This document shows, one piece after another, positions 22,771 through 31,514 of a DNA stretch of 64,000 nt. The translations under genes and the position numbers were made by a program. Position 1 is the stretch's first letter. Each line of letters starts with the position of its first letter. Below the pieces are notes generated by a model. It saw only the letters and a program-made list of their open reading frames with translations, was not told where the DNA came from and did no database searches. The DNA comes from Pseudomonas abieticivorans (lineage in GTDB: Bacteria; Pseudomonadota; Gammaproteobacteria; Pseudomonadales; Pseudomonadaceae), in contig NZ_CP094975.1 in NCBI RefSeq assembly GCF_023509015.1, forward strand, positions 2,613,501 through 2,677,500, written 5' to 3'.

Positions 22771-24210
22771 TCACAGGATGGGGGAAATCAACCTGGCGAT
22801 GCGCATGCCCAGCTTCTGCAACCGGTGGGTCTGCCGGGTGTCTTCTACCGTGATCTCCTTGGACACGGCGAAGTCGGCCTCCAGCATGCTCTCTACCTCG
22901 CTGGCGAATTGACTGTCGACGGTCAATAGCATGATCTCGAAGTTGAGCCGGAACGAACGGTTGTCCATGTTGGCGCTGCCAATGGCGCTGATATCGCTGT
23001 CTACCAACACCACCTTCTGATGCAGAAAGCCGGGCGTGTAACGGAACATGCGCACGCCGGCACGTACCGCGTCGAACGCAAACAGGCTGGAGGCGGCATA
23101 TACGATCTTGTGATCGGGCCGCGATGGCAACAGGATGCGCACGTCCACGCCGCGTAGTACTGCCAGGCGCAGCGCGGCAAACACTGCTTCGTCCGGGATG
23201 TAATAAGGCGTGGTTATCCATACCCGCTCCGTGGCGGCATGGATGGCTTCCACGAAAAACAGCGAGCAGGTCTCTTGCGGGTCGGCGGGGCCGCTGGCCA
23301 GCACCTGGCACAGCACGCCGTCGTCTTCGTAGGTGTCGGGAAGTATCAGTGGCGGCAGATGCCGGGAAGCCCAGAACCAGTCCTCGGCAAAGGACTCCTG
23401 CAAACAGGCGATCACCGGCCCGCTGATTTTCACGTGGGTATCGCGCCACGGGGACAACTTTGGGTTGGCCCCCAGGTATTCGTCACCCACGTTATGACCA
23501 CCGACGAACCCGGTCACGCCATCCACTACCACGATCTTGCGGTGGTTTCGAAAGTTGACCTGGAAGCGGTTCAGCCAGCCACGGCGGGTGGCGAACGCGC
23601 GCACCTTGACCCCGGCCTGGCGCAGCACCTCACTGTATTCATGAGGCAGTGCATGGCTGCCGACACTGTCGTAGAGGACGTAGATCTCCACGCCCTCGGC
23701 AGCTTTTTGCAACAGCAGTGCCTGCAGTCGCTTGCCGAGTGCATCGTCATGGATAATGAAAAACTGAATCAACACCACCTGGCTTGCCTGGCCGATTGCA
23801 TCGAAGATGGCATCGAACGTCGCCTTGCCATTTATCAGCAGGCTGACCTGGTTGTTGGCCAGGCACGGCATGCGTCCCAGTTTCGGCATGGCGCGCAACG
23901 AGGCGTAGGAAGCTGAACTGCGTGCCGCCAGTGCTTCTTCCACCCATGGGCGCCAGTTAAGGTCGGCGATGGCGGTGTGCATTTCCTGGTTCGCTTGGCG
24001 CCGCGCATCGATGTAGGCATCGAAGGTGCTGCGGCCAAATACCAGGTAGGGGATCAGGGTCAGGTAGGGGACGAAAATCAGCGACATGGCCCAGGCGATG
24101 GCGCCTTGCGCGGTACGTACGGTGAACACCGCATGGATCGCTGCTATCAGACCCAGCAGGTGAATCAGGCCAAATAGATAGCCAAAAAAATACGGACTGT
24201 GGAAATCCAT
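22771..24210 (-). CDS. cls: Cardiolipin synthase A-type (phospholipase D family)
   Basis: The enzyme joins two phosphatidylglycerols to give cardiolipin and glycerol. The 479-residue protein has two N-terminal membrane helices (about 5-24 and 32-52). It has two HKD catalytic motifs, [12 protein letters not shown] at about residue 219 and [12 protein letters not shown] at about residue 395, each within a phospholipase-D fold. The ATG at 24210 is chosen because AGGAGC lies upstream and the protein then begins [11 protein letters not shown] as in relatives. An earlier ATG at 24234 is in frame but has no such site. Confidence 0.93.
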   Translation of the reverse strand: MDFHSPYFFGYLFGLIHLLGLIAAIHAVFTVRTAQGAIAWAMSLIFVPYLTLIPYLVFGRSTFDAYIDARRQANQEMHTAIADLNWRPWVEEALAARSSASYASLRAMPKLGRMPCLANNQVSLLINGKATFDAIFDAIGQASQVVLIQFFIIHDDALGKRLQALLLQKAAEGVEIYVLYDSVGSHALPHEYSEVLRQAGVKVRAFATRRGWLNRFQVNFRNHRKIVVVDGVTGFVGGHNVGDEYLGANPKLSPWRDTHVKISGPVIACLQESFAEDWFWASRHLPPLILPDTYEDDGVLCQVLASGPADPQETCSLFFVEAIHAATERVWITTPYYIPDEAVFAALRLAVLRGVDVRILLPSRPDHKIVYAASSLFAFDAVRAGVRMFRYTPGFLHQKVVLVDSDISAIGSANMDNRSFRLNFEIMLLTVDSQFASEVESMLEADFAVSKEITVEDTRQTHRLQKLGMRIARLISPIL

Positions 24211-24354
24211 GCGTGACCCCGCTCCTGAATACATGATCCCTAACAGACCACGTTATGCTGCTCATGTCTCGAATTAATTGCGCCTGCAACCGAACGGCGA
24301 ATTGTGCGTCAAAGTCTATTATCCGGCGAAGCCCGGAGCCCCGAGGAGTTGTTC

Positions 24355-24882
24355 ATGAAGATTCGCGTTCCGCTTGCTGCGTTGGCATTGAGCCTGTCGG
24401 CCACGTTTGCCCAGGCACAGATGCTCCAGCCTGGTCTGTGGGAATTGACCACCAGCAACATGCAAGTCGACGGCAGCGCCTTGCCCGACCTGAATGTCAT
24501 GCTGGGGCAAATGCAAATGCTCTCGCCTGAACAGCGAGCGATGATGGAACAAACGCTGGCCAAGCAAGGGATCACCTTGGGCGGCAAGGGCATCCGCAGC
24601 TGCCTGACCCAGGCGCAGGTGCAGTCCGACGATATCCCCCTGCAAGACCCGCAGTCCGGTTGCACCCAAAAGATCACCAAGCGAAACGGCAATGTCTGGG
24701 ACTTCACCTTCAACTGCCCCAAAGCCCAAGGCGCTGGCCAGGCGACTTTCCTCAGCCAGCGTGAGTTCACCACGCGGGTCAACGGTACGTTCAACGCCAC
24801 CGGTACCCAGCAGAAGGGCAGCATGGAAACCCGCGCCGTCTGGCTGGGGCAGGATTGCGGCACCGTCCGCCCACGCAGCTAG
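24355..24882 (+). CDS. DUF3617 domain protein (periplasmic)
   Basis: A small 175-residue protein with an N-terminal signal peptide (MKIRVPLAALALSLSATFAQAQ). It carries the conserved GLWELTTSN start of the DUF3617 family and two cysteine pairs (around CLTQ, SGCTQK and FNCP). The function of the family is unknown; proteins of this type are exported. GAGGAG lies ahead of the ATG. It ends one base before the gamma-carbonic anhydrase gene, which runs the other way. Confidence 0.8.
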   Translation: MKIRVPLAALALSLSATFAQAQMLQPGLWELTTSNMQVDGSALPDLNVMLGQMQMLSPEQRAMMEQTLAKQGITLGGKGIRSCLTQAQVQSDDIPLQDPQSGCTQKITKRNGNVWDFTFNCPKAQGAGQATFLSQREFTTRVNGTFNATGTQQKGSMETRAVWLGQDCGTVRPRS

Positions 24883-24883
24883 G

Positions 24884-25444
24884 CTAGAACTCGTTTTGTA
24901 GCGCCTTGTAGCCGCGGACCAGATCCACATTGGTCCGCGCCACGTCTTCGGAGAATTCGCTGGCGCTGACGCTTACCGGTGGGAACTGCGACAGGTCGGT
25001 GCCCTTGCCGATCCGAGTGGTGGAGGGTACGTAAAAGTCTGGCGGCAAATCGCAACCGTCTACCACCGAGTTATGCCGCACCACACTGCCGTTGCCCACC
25101 TCGCAATTAAACAGCACGCTATTGAAGCCGATGAACACTTTGTCGCCGACCTTGCATGGGCCGTGGACGATGGAGCGGTGGGCGATGGAAGTGAACTCGC
25201 CGATGGTCACCGCCGCACCCGACTTGGAGTGGATCACCACGCCATCTTGGATATTCGAATTGGCGCCGATGGTGATCGGGTCCATGCCGCCGCTGGCGTC
25301 TACTTCGTCGGCGCGTATCACGGCATAAGGGCCGACGAAGACGTTTTCGCCGATCACCACCTTGCCGCAAATGATCGCGGTCTTGTCCACGTACGCTGAC
25401 TCGGCGATCACGGGGAGGTCGCCTGAAGGGTTTTTGCGAATCAT
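24884..25444 (-). CDS. Gamma-class carbonic anhydrase family protein (left-handed beta helix)
   Basis: A 186-residue trimeric protein with hexapeptide repeats, e.g. AIICGKVVIGENVFVGPYAVI, IQDGVVIHSKSG and AHRSIVHGPCKVGD. It has histidines at positions typical of the metal site (VVIHSK, AHRSIVHG). In P. aeruginosa the matching gene, PA5540, lies in the zinc-starvation cluster. It follows folE2 with a 13-base gap, so it is transcribed in the same unit from the Zur-type palindrome at 26378. It could substitute for a zinc enzyme when zinc is scarce, but catalytic activity is not shown by sequence. Confidence 0.85.
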   Translation of the reverse strand: MIRKNPSGDLPVIAESAYVDKTAIICGKVVIGENVFVGPYAVIRADEVDASGGMDPITIGANSNIQDGVVIHSKSGAAVTIGEFTSIAHRSIVHGPCKVGDKVFIGFNSVLFNCEVGNGSVVRHNSVVDGCDLPPDFYVPSTTRIGKGTDLSQFPPVSVSASEFSEDVARTNVDLVRGYKALQNEF

Positions 25445-25457
25445 CGTTTTGCTCTCC

Positions 25458-26357
25458 TTACCAGTTCCAACTTGTATGGGCGACGGCGTCGTGGGCGTGC
25501 AGGCTTTCGGCGTGGGTGATGCCGACCTTGAACGCCGTCAGGTTCGGCATACGTCGTAAGGCTTCATCCACCCTTCGTGCTGCGTCTTCACAGAACATCA
25601 GGTTCTGGCCGTTAGCCAGGGCGAAGGCCTGTTCATCCGCACGCTTTACTGCAGTTTGTACGGCGGTACCTAGCGCGGCTTCGATTTCATCAATCAGTGT
25701 ATAGGCTGGCAGGTCGGCTGCCAGGGTGGCCAAGCGCACTTCGACGATGGCCGTGCTGCGTTGGCTGTGAGGTGTTGCGACGATCCCTTCAGCGCTGCCT
25801 AGCCAAGCGTTCAGAGCCTCGTGGCTCAGTGGCTGATCAGCAAAGTCCTTGGCAAATTGCTGTTGTATCAGTTGCCGGGCCAATGCGGCCGAACACGGGC
25901 AGGTAGAGGAGTACTCCACCTGCACCGATAGTTCCACGTGGAACACTTCATCTCGTAGGCGGGCATTGATTCGAATCGGGTAACTCTTCCATCCGGCAAG
26001 GGGGCTGATCAACGCAGGTCGCTTGATCAGCGCGTCGAAGTCCAATTGCAGATAAGCCGTGGCGGATAAGCCTTCATGGCTGACCAGGAATTGTTGGAGC
26101 ACATCATGGATCGACTGTGGCGTCAGCTCCTCCTGCTCCAGCGCCGCCAACGCCAGGTACAGCCGGGACATGTGAATCCCCCGCGCACTGGCATCGTCCA
26201 GGCTGACCCCGGCACGAGCCTTGGCGTTCACCAGTTGGTCGTGGAACATCAAGGGCAGTGCGATGCCACCCATGCCTACCCAATCCAGCGTGCGGGCCCG
26301 TGCCAGAGCTTGAGAAGCGATATCCGGAAGATTCAGGTCTGTCATGGCATTGTTCAT
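25458..26357 (-). CDS. folE2: GTP cyclohydrolase FolE2 (zinc-independent)
   Basis: FolE2 makes the first intermediate of folate synthesis from GTP and is used when zinc is too scarce for FolE. The 299-residue protein has the catalytic cysteine region SSTCPCSAALARQ (about residue 150) and the DUF198 (COG1469) fold. It starts at 26357; a second ATG at 26345 (MTDLNLPDI) is possible. The gene is divergent from the amidase gene across a perfect GTTATATTATAAC palindrome (Zur-box type). Its coding sequence contains a perfect parS palindrome at 25931-25944, where the DNA encodes VFHVEL. Confidence 0.95.
   Translation of the reverse strand: MNNAMTDLNLPDIASQALARARTLDWVGMGGIALPLMFHDQLVNAKARAGVSLDDASARGIHMSRLYLALAALEQEELTPQSIHDVLQQFLVSHEGLSATAYLQLDFDALIKRPALISPLAGWKSYPIRINARLRDEVFHVELSVQVEYSSTCPCSAALARQLIQQQFAKDFADQPLSHEALNAWLGSAEGIVATPHSQRSTAIVEVRLATLAADLPAYTLIDEIEAALGTAVQTAVKRADEQAFALANGQNLMFCEDAARRVDEALRRMPNLTAFKVGITHAESLHAHDAVAHTSWNW
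25931..25944. other. parS chromosome-partition site (perfect palindrome)
   Basis: GTTCCACGTGGAAC is identical to the 14-base ParB-binding palindrome of Pseudomonas parS sites. It lies within folE2, about 25 kb from parB at the left edge. A 14-base exact match would be expected far less than once in 64 kb by chance. ParB binding is inferred, not tested. Confidence 0.85.
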
Positions 26358-26377
26358 CTTCGAGGTAAAAACGGCAT

Positions 26378-26390
26378 GTTATATTATAAC
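26378..26390. promoter_or_regulatory. Zur-box type operator between folE2 and the amidase gene
   Basis: GTTATATTATAAC is a perfect 13-base palindrome (GTTATA-T-TATAAC) matching the Zur-box core. It is 21 bases upstream of the folE2 start and 50 bases upstream of the amidase start, so it can repress both divergent genes when zinc is plentiful. Confidence 0.88.
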
Positions 26391-26439
26391 TTTTAAGTTA
26401 AATGTAACTTTTTCTGTCGATCCTCTCGCGGTGTTTGCC

Positions 26440-27669
26440 ATGCACAGACGTCAAATGCTCCACCTGATTTTGGCCAGCGCGGCCTTGACTCTACCTTTGG
26501 GCGCTGCGGCCAGTGTGATTCGCAATGCGCGGGTATGGCAGGCGAATAACAAGGTCCGCCTGGTGCTGGACCTCAGCGGACCGGTGCAATACAAGACCTT
26601 CACCCTGACCGCGCCAGACCGTCTGATCATCGACGTGGCCGGCTCGCAACTGAGCGGCAATTTCGCCCACTTGAGCCTGGCCGGCACGCCGATCAAGGCA
26701 ATCCGTTCCGGCGCCTATGGCCATGGCGATACCCGGGTGGTGCTGGACCTCAAGGAACCGCTGCAACTGTCGAGCTTTTTGCTGGGGCCACAGGGCAGCG
26801 AAGGCCATCGATTGGTGCTGGACCTGAGCAGTGCAACCCGCCCGGCCGCCCAGGTGGTCGCTGCGCAGATGCCGGTACCGCAACCGCAACCGCCTAGCGC
26901 CGCAGCGGCGGGCCACCTCAAGCGCGATATTATCGTGGTGGTCGACCCCGGCCATGGCGGCAAAGACCCGGGTGCAGTGGGCTCCAAAGGCGAGCGCGAG
27001 AAAGACGTGGTGCTGTCGATCGCCCAGTTGCTGGCGCGCCGGCTCAAGCGCGAGAAAGGCTATACCGTGCATTTGGTGCGCAATGATGACTTCTACGTGC
27101 CGCTGCGCAAACGCGTGGAGTTCGCCCACCAGCGCAATGCCGACATGTTCATCTCGGTACATGCCGATGCGGCGCCACGCCTCACGGCATCGGGTGCTTC
27201 GGTATTTGCCTTGTCGGAAAACGGTGCGACCTCGGCGACGGCACGGCTGATGGCGCAGCGTGAAAACGGCGTCGACCTTCTGGGTGCTGCCAGCCTGCTC
27301 AATCTCAAGGACAAAGACCCGATGCTGGCCGGGGTGATCCTCGACATGTCGATGAACGCCACCATCGCTGCCAGCCTGCAACTGGGCAGCACCATGCTCG
27401 ACAGCCTGTCTGGCATCACCACGCTGCATCAAAAGCGCGTGGAGCAGGCCGGCTTTGCTGTGCTCAAGTCACCCGACGTGCCGTCGATTCTGGTGGAAAC
27501 CGGCTTTATCTCCAACAGCGAAGACAGCCGACGGCTGGTCACCGCCCGCCATCAACAAGCCGTGGCCGACGGTCTGTTCGTGGGTTTGAACCGTTTTTTC
27601 GAAAAAAATCCTCCGCTCAACAGCTACATGGCCTGGGCTCAGGAACAGAAGAGGGAAGCGCAGGCCTGA
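26440..27669 (+). CDS. amiA: N-acetylmuramoyl-L-alanine amidase (AMIN + Amidase_3)
   Basis: A 409-residue periplasmic hydrolase that cuts the bond between MurNAc and the stem peptide and helps separate daughter cells. The start is set at 26440 (MHRRQMLHLI). The longer in-frame extension to 26344 would run through the Zur palindrome. The N-terminus is a signal with twin arginine (RRQMLHL), consistent with Tat export. An AMIN domain (about 25-145) is followed by Amidase_3 with IIVVVDPGHGGKDPGAVG, FISVHADA and VLVETGFISNSED as zinc-site segments. In P. aeruginosa this gene is in the zinc-starvation group; the symbol follows that locus. Confidence 0.88.
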   Translation: MHRRQMLHLILASAALTLPLGAAASVIRNARVWQANNKVRLVLDLSGPVQYKTFTLTAPDRLIIDVAGSQLSGNFAHLSLAGTPIKAIRSGAYGHGDTRVVLDLKEPLQLSSFLLGPQGSEGHRLVLDLSSATRPAAQVVAAQMPVPQPQPPSAAAAGHLKRDIIVVVDPGHGGKDPGAVGSKGEREKDVVLSIAQLLARRLKREKGYTVHLVRNDDFYVPLRKRVEFAHQRNADMFISVHADAAPRLTASGASVFALSENGATSATARLMAQRENGVDLLGAASLLNLKDKDPMLAGVILDMSMNATIAASLQLGSTMLDSLSGITTLHQKRVEQAGFAVLKSPDVPSILVETGFISNSEDSRRLVTARHQQAVADGLFVGLNRFFEKNPPLNSYMAWAQEQKREAQA

Positions 27670-27713
27670 GAAAAACCACAGGTAGGTGAAAAGGTCATTG
27701 GCTAATCTGTATT

Positions 27714-27726
27714 GTTATAATATAAC
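27714..27726. promoter_or_regulatory. Zur-box type operator upstream of zigA
   Basis: GTTATAATATAAC is a perfect 13-base palindrome (GTTATA-A-TATAAC) about 47 bases upstream of the zigA start. It is the second of two such sites in the cluster and differs from the first only in the central base. Confidence 0.88.
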
Positions 27727-27772
27727 ATTGCAGAAATTCTGGCGCCGACCAGAAGCTGATGAGGACAACCCC

Positions 27773-28981
27773 ATGCCCAACCGCCTTCCCGTTACCGTGC
27801 TGTCCGGCTTCCTGGGCGCCGGCAAAAGTACCTTGCTGAACCATGTGTTGCGAAATCGCGAGAACCTCAAGGTTGCGGTGATCGTCAACGACATGAGCGA
27901 GATCAACATCGACGGCAGCGAGGTGCAGCGCGATGTAAGCCTGAACCGCGCCGAAGAAAAACTGATCGAGATGAGCAATGGCTGCATTTGCTGCACCCTG
28001 CGCGAAGACTTGTTGGAAGAAGTTGGCCGGTTGGCCCGGGAAGGCCGTTTCGATTACCTGCTGATCGAGTCCACGGGTATCTCCGAGCCACTGCCCGTGG
28101 CCGAGACCTTCACCTTTCGTGATGAAGAAGGCCGCAGCCTGTCCGACCAGGCCCGGCTGGACACCATGGTGACGGTGGTGGATGGGGTTAACTTCCTGCT
28201 GGACTACCAGGCGGCTGAAACTCTGGCCAGCCGTGGCGAAACACTGGGTGAAGAAGATGAGCGCTCGATCACCGACTTGCTGATCGAGCAGGTCGAGTTT
28301 GCCGACGTGATTGTACTCAGCAAAATTGACTTGATCAGTTCTGCCGAACGCCAGGAGTTGATCGCCATCCTGCAACGTCTGAACAGCCGGGCACAGATCA
28401 TCCCCATGGTGATGGGCCAAGTGCCGCTCAAGCGCATTCTCAATACTGGCCTGTTTGACTTCGAACAGGCAGCCCAGGCGCCGGGCTGGTTGCAGGAGTT
28501 ACGTGGCGAGCACCTGCCGGAAAGCGACGAGTACGGGATAGCCTCCACCGCCTACCGGGCGCAGCGGCCGTTCCACCCGGAGCGCTTTTACCAGCTGCTA
28601 AATGGCCCATGGGCCAATGGCAAATTGCTGCGCTCCAAAGGCTTCTTCTGGCTGGCCAGCAAGCACCAGGAGGCTGGTAGCTGGTCCCAGGCCGGTGGTT
28701 TGATGCGCCATGGCTTTGCCGGCCGCTGGTGGCGCTTTGTGCCCAAACAGCAGTGGCCACAGGATGAGGAAAGTGTCGCGGCGATCTTGGCCAACTGGGC
28801 CGCCGAGACCGGTGATTGCCGGCAGGAGCTGGTGTTCATCGGGCAGAACATGGACTTCAGCCTGCTGCATGCCGAGTTGGATGACTGCTTGCTCACCGAT
28901 GAGGAGATGACGTTGGGCGTGGCCGGTTGGCAACGCTTGCCGGACCCGTTCGGGCCTTGGCACGATGAGGATGCTGCGTGA
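27773..28981 (+). CDS. zigA: Zinc metallochaperone GTPase, COG0523 family
   Basis: COG0523 GTPases help supply zinc to client enzymes during starvation. The 402-residue protein has the P-loop GFLGAGKS at residues 12-19. It has the family metal-binding motif GCICC at about 70-74 ([13 protein letters not shown]), and ESTGISEP follows. A C-terminal CobW domain ends in [14 protein letters not shown]. The ATG at 27773 is chosen, because an upstream in-frame start (27686) would put the Zur palindrome inside the gene. It overlaps the next gene by one base (TGATG). Confidence 0.93.
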   Translation: MPNRLPVTVLSGFLGAGKSTLLNHVLRNRENLKVAVIVNDMSEINIDGSEVQRDVSLNRAEEKLIEMSNGCICCTLREDLLEEVGRLAREGRFDYLLIESTGISEPLPVAETFTFRDEEGRSLSDQARLDTMVTVVDGVNFLLDYQAAETLASRGETLGEEDERSITDLLIEQVEFADVIVLSKIDLISSAERQELIAILQRLNSRAQIIPMVMGQVPLKRILNTGLFDFEQAAQAPGWLQELRGEHLPESDEYGIASTAYRAQRPFHPERFYQLLNGPWANGKLLRSKGFFWLASKHQEAGSWSQAGGLMRHGFAGRWWRFVPKQQWPQDEESVAAILANWAAETGDCRQELVFIGQNMDFSLLHAELDDCLLTDEEMTLGVAGWQRLPDPFGPWHDEDAA

Positions 28982-29625
28982 TGCTGGCGCTCAATACCTC
29001 GCGCCCTGCGCCACGGCAGGTGTTTGGCGAAGCCCCTGATGTGATGACCCAGGTGCTGCTGGAAAGCGTCAACCTGGCGGTGTGGCAGCGTCGCTTGCCC
29101 GCGCACATCGAAGACTTTGGCGCACTGGTGCTGGCACTGGGCGAGCCGCTGGCGCATACCCTGTACCTGGACCTCGCCGACCCGCAGGCGCCGGTTGACT
29201 TGACGGGGTTGGCCAGCGGCCTGCGCGACCTGCAAGGCTACGAGGGCTTCCTGGCTGACGTGACCTGGCTGGTCGAGGCATACGCCTGCCTGCTGGGCGC
29301 ACGCAGGGTTGGCTTGCGCTTGCGGGTCTTGGACAAGGCCATGTGCCCGCGCTTTCACGTGGACCATGTGCCGGTGCGCCTGCTGACCACCTATGCAGGC
29401 GTTGGCAGCCAATGGCTGGAAGAAGGCACGATGCGGCGCGCGCAGCTGGGCAATCCTGCGGCCGAGCCTACCGCGCCCGAGCAGGTGCGCAACTTGATGT
29501 GCGGTGATGTGGCGCTGCTCAAAGGTGAAAAATGGCAGGGCAATGAAGGCGCCGGCCTGATCCATCGCTCGCCGGCCACGCAGGGGGCTCGCCGTTTGAT
29601 CCTCAGCCTCGACTGGCTGGCCTGA
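28981..29625 (+). CDS. DUF1826 domain protein, zinc-starvation operon
   Basis: The 214-residue protein matches the DUF1826 family, found almost only next to COG0523 GTPases in zinc-responsive operons; the function is unknown. Visible features are a cysteine-containing CPRFHVDHVPVRLLTTY segment. Its Cys-x3-His-x2-Asp-His pattern (CPRFHVDH) could bind a metal. The ATG at 28981 overlaps the zigA stop (TGATG); a GTG at 28978 is an alternative start. Translation is therefore coupled to zigA, and regulation should be by the zigA Zur-type site. Confidence 0.82.
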   Translation: MLALNTSRPAPRQVFGEAPDVMTQVLLESVNLAVWQRRLPAHIEDFGALVLALGEPLAHTLYLDLADPQAPVDLTGLASGLRDLQGYEGFLADVTWLVEAYACLLGARRVGLRLRVLDKAMCPRFHVDHVPVRLLTTYAGVGSQWLEEGTMRRAQLGNPAAEPTAPEQVRNLMCGDVALLKGEKWQGNEGAGLIHRSPATQGARRLILSLDWLA

Positions 29626-29982
29626 TCACGGCGCTTGCCACTGCCCTTGGCTTTTCTGCTCGCAGAAGGGCTTCAGATAGGCGGTATCGCTGGCCACACC
29701 GTAATAGTGGATATCTTGCCGATAAGGCATATTGTCCACATGAGCGTCGCTGCAAACGCCGAAGGCACCGGTAGGGCACTGGTCGACATAGTCCACCGTC
29801 ACCTTCTGGCCCGGCAGGTTGGGCTCGCAGAATCCGTCGTGGAACATCTTCTCGGGAATGTTGCGGTTTTGCTGGCACAGTTTCACGTCCAGCCGCTCGC
29901 CATGGCTGTGGATAACACAGGCCTGTGCCCATACCTGGCTGCTGCCCAGTAGCAACAGGGCAAAACCCCACACACGCATCAT
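29626..29982 (-). CDS. Small exported protein, family not recognised
   Basis: A 118-residue protein with an N-terminal signal peptide (about residues 1-20, WGFALLLLGSSQVWAQ). It has six cysteines in the mature part (CVIHSHG, KLCQQN, GFCEPN, DQCPTG, GVCSD, PFCEQK), suggesting three disulfides in the periplasm. It abuts the DUF1826 gene tail-to-tail. It lies divergent from the second COG0523 GTPase gene, with a 26-base intergenic gap that has no visible Zur box. I do not recognise a family. An exact DnaA nonamer overlaps the coding region at 29907-29915. Confidence 0.65.
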   Translation of the reverse strand: MMRVWGFALLLLGSSQVWAQACVIHSHGERLDVKLCQQNRNIPEKMFHDGFCEPNLPGQKVTVDYVDQCPTGAFGVCSDAHVDNMPYRQDIHYYGVASDTAYLKPFCEQKSQGQWQAP

Positions 29983-30008
29983 TCACCTCTCATTAAAGTT
30001 GGCCGGCC

Positions 30009-30983
30009 ATGCTGCAGAACATTCCCACACATGTGATCGCCGGTCCATTGGGTGCCGGCAAAACTAGCCTGATCCGCCAATTGATGGCGCAGCGCCCCGT
30101 CGATGAACGTTGGGCCGTGCTAATCAACGAGTTCGGCCAGATTGGCCTGGATGCCGCGCTGCTGGCCACGGACGACGATGGTATCGCACTGGGCGAGGTG
30201 GCAGGGGGCTGCCTGTGTTGTGTGAATGGCGCGCCGTTTCAGGTCGGCCTGGGGCGGTTGCTGCGCAAGGCCACGCCGGACCGGCTGTTTATCGAACCCT
30301 CGGGCCTGGGGCACCCGGCGACGCTGATGCAGCAACTGCAGGATGCGCCCTGGCGCGGGGTATTGGCGGTGCAGCCGGCGGTGATGGTGCTGGATGCTCA
30401 GGCGCTGGCCTGTGGAAAAGATTTGCCCGCCAGCCAACAGGAGGCTTTGGCTGACGCCGGCATGATCGTGCTGAACAAGGCTGAGCATCTGGAGGCTTCC
30501 CAGCGCTTGTGGATAGAAAGCAAGTTACCCACAGGGCCTCTGTACTGGACCGATTATGGCCGGTTTCCGCTTCAGGACCTGCCGCACCAGCACCGCCAGC
30601 CTCGCTCGACTGTGGACAACTTTACCGGAGAATCGAAAGCCTCGAGTATTCAGGCGGTTTGGGCCGATCCGGCTGAGCCCATTTGCTTGTGGCAAGACAA
30701 GCCAGAGGGCTGGAGTATTGGCTGGCGCTGGCATCCAAGCCGGCAGTTCGCTGTGGATAAGTTGGAGAAGTGGCTGGCCACGATGGACTGGAAGCGTGCC
30801 AAGTTTGTTGTCCACAGCCCGTCCGGCTGGGTATCGATCAATGCTGTGGATAATCATCAGGGGGCGTGGAAGCCCAGCGAATGGCGGCGAGACTCGCGCC
30901 TGGAGCTGATCTTCAAAACGCCCCAGGACCCCGCGAGCCTGCAAAAATCATTGCGCGCGTGCCTGCTAGCCAATGGCGGGTAA
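30009..30983 (+). CDS. Second COG0523-family (CobW-like) GTPase
   Basis: A 324-residue P-loop GTPase related to zigA but shorter. It has GPLGAGKT at residues 12-19 and the metal site motif GGCLCCVNGA at about 66-75. Downstream is IEPSGLGHP, with a short C-terminal CobW domain. In P. aeruginosa the second COG0523 gene lies in the same cluster (PA5532 type), so a role in zinc delivery is likely. Its partner enzyme is unknown. Two exact DnaA nonamers occur in its 3' half (30752-30760 and 30845-30853). Confidence 0.85.
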   Translation: MLQNIPTHVIAGPLGAGKTSLIRQLMAQRPVDERWAVLINEFGQIGLDAALLATDDDGIALGEVAGGCLCCVNGAPFQVGLGRLLRKATPDRLFIEPSGLGHPATLMQQLQDAPWRGVLAVQPAVMVLDAQALACGKDLPASQQEALADAGMIVLNKAEHLEASQRLWIESKLPTGPLYWTDYGRFPLQDLPHQHRQPRSTVDNFTGESKASSIQAVWADPAEPICLWQDKPEGWSIGWRWHPSRQFAVDKLEKWLATMDWKRAKFVVHSPSGWVSINAVDNHQGAWKPSEWRRDSRLELIFKTPQDPASLQKSLRACLLANGG

Positions 30984-31016
30984 CGCGCCAATATATCCGC
31001 TGTTACGGCAGGCCCA

Positions 31017-31406
31017 TCAAGGCCGCCAGCGCTTGTGCTCCTGCCGCCACTGGTCCATTTCGATGACCTCGGCGCTTGGCTGGGTCTTGATTTCGAACGG
31101 GTAGGGCGCCAGCTCGATCTGCATCGAGTGGGCGCCAAACTGCGTCACGGTACCGGGGTGGCGCTGCTCGCCGGTTACCGTGAACTCAAAGTTATACACA
31201 CGGGCAAAGCGCCGACGGCCATTGGCGTCGCGCACAAAGCCGATGCGCTTGAGTGCAACGGCGCCGTCCAGCAGTTCCAGGTCAAGCTTGGCGCAATGCT
31301 GCTTGACCCGCTCCAGGGCTTTTTCCCGCAGCCCGTGGTTATGCCACAGCCAGGCACAGCCCGATGCCAGCAGCATCAGCACGAACAAATTTCCGAGGGT
31401 GAACAT
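31017..31406 (-). CDS. DUF3301 domain protein (single membrane helix)
   Basis: A 129-residue protein with one N-terminal membrane helix (about 5-25, LFVLMLLASGCAWLW) and a soluble C-terminal domain ending HKRWRP, matching DUF3301. The family is common in gamma-proteobacteria and its function is unknown. The start is placed at 31406 (MFTLGN) because GGAG lies upstream; a longer form begins at 31421. It is convergent with the COG0523 gene and divergent from pdxY. Confidence 0.78.
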   Translation of the reverse strand: MFTLGNLFVLMLLASGCAWLWHNHGLREKALERVKQHCAKLDLELLDGAVALKRIGFVRDANGRRRFARVYNFEFTVTGEQRHPGTVTQFGAHSMQIELAPYPFEIKTQPSAEVIEMDQWRQEHKRWRP

Positions 31407-31514
31407 TGACGAGTGCTCCAACTGATTATGCCCAGCTTAACTGTGTCTCCGGCCTGTCGTACAGGCGGCATTTAGCGCCATACTGCGCGCCTGGAAATTC
31501 ACCGGGATACTTGC

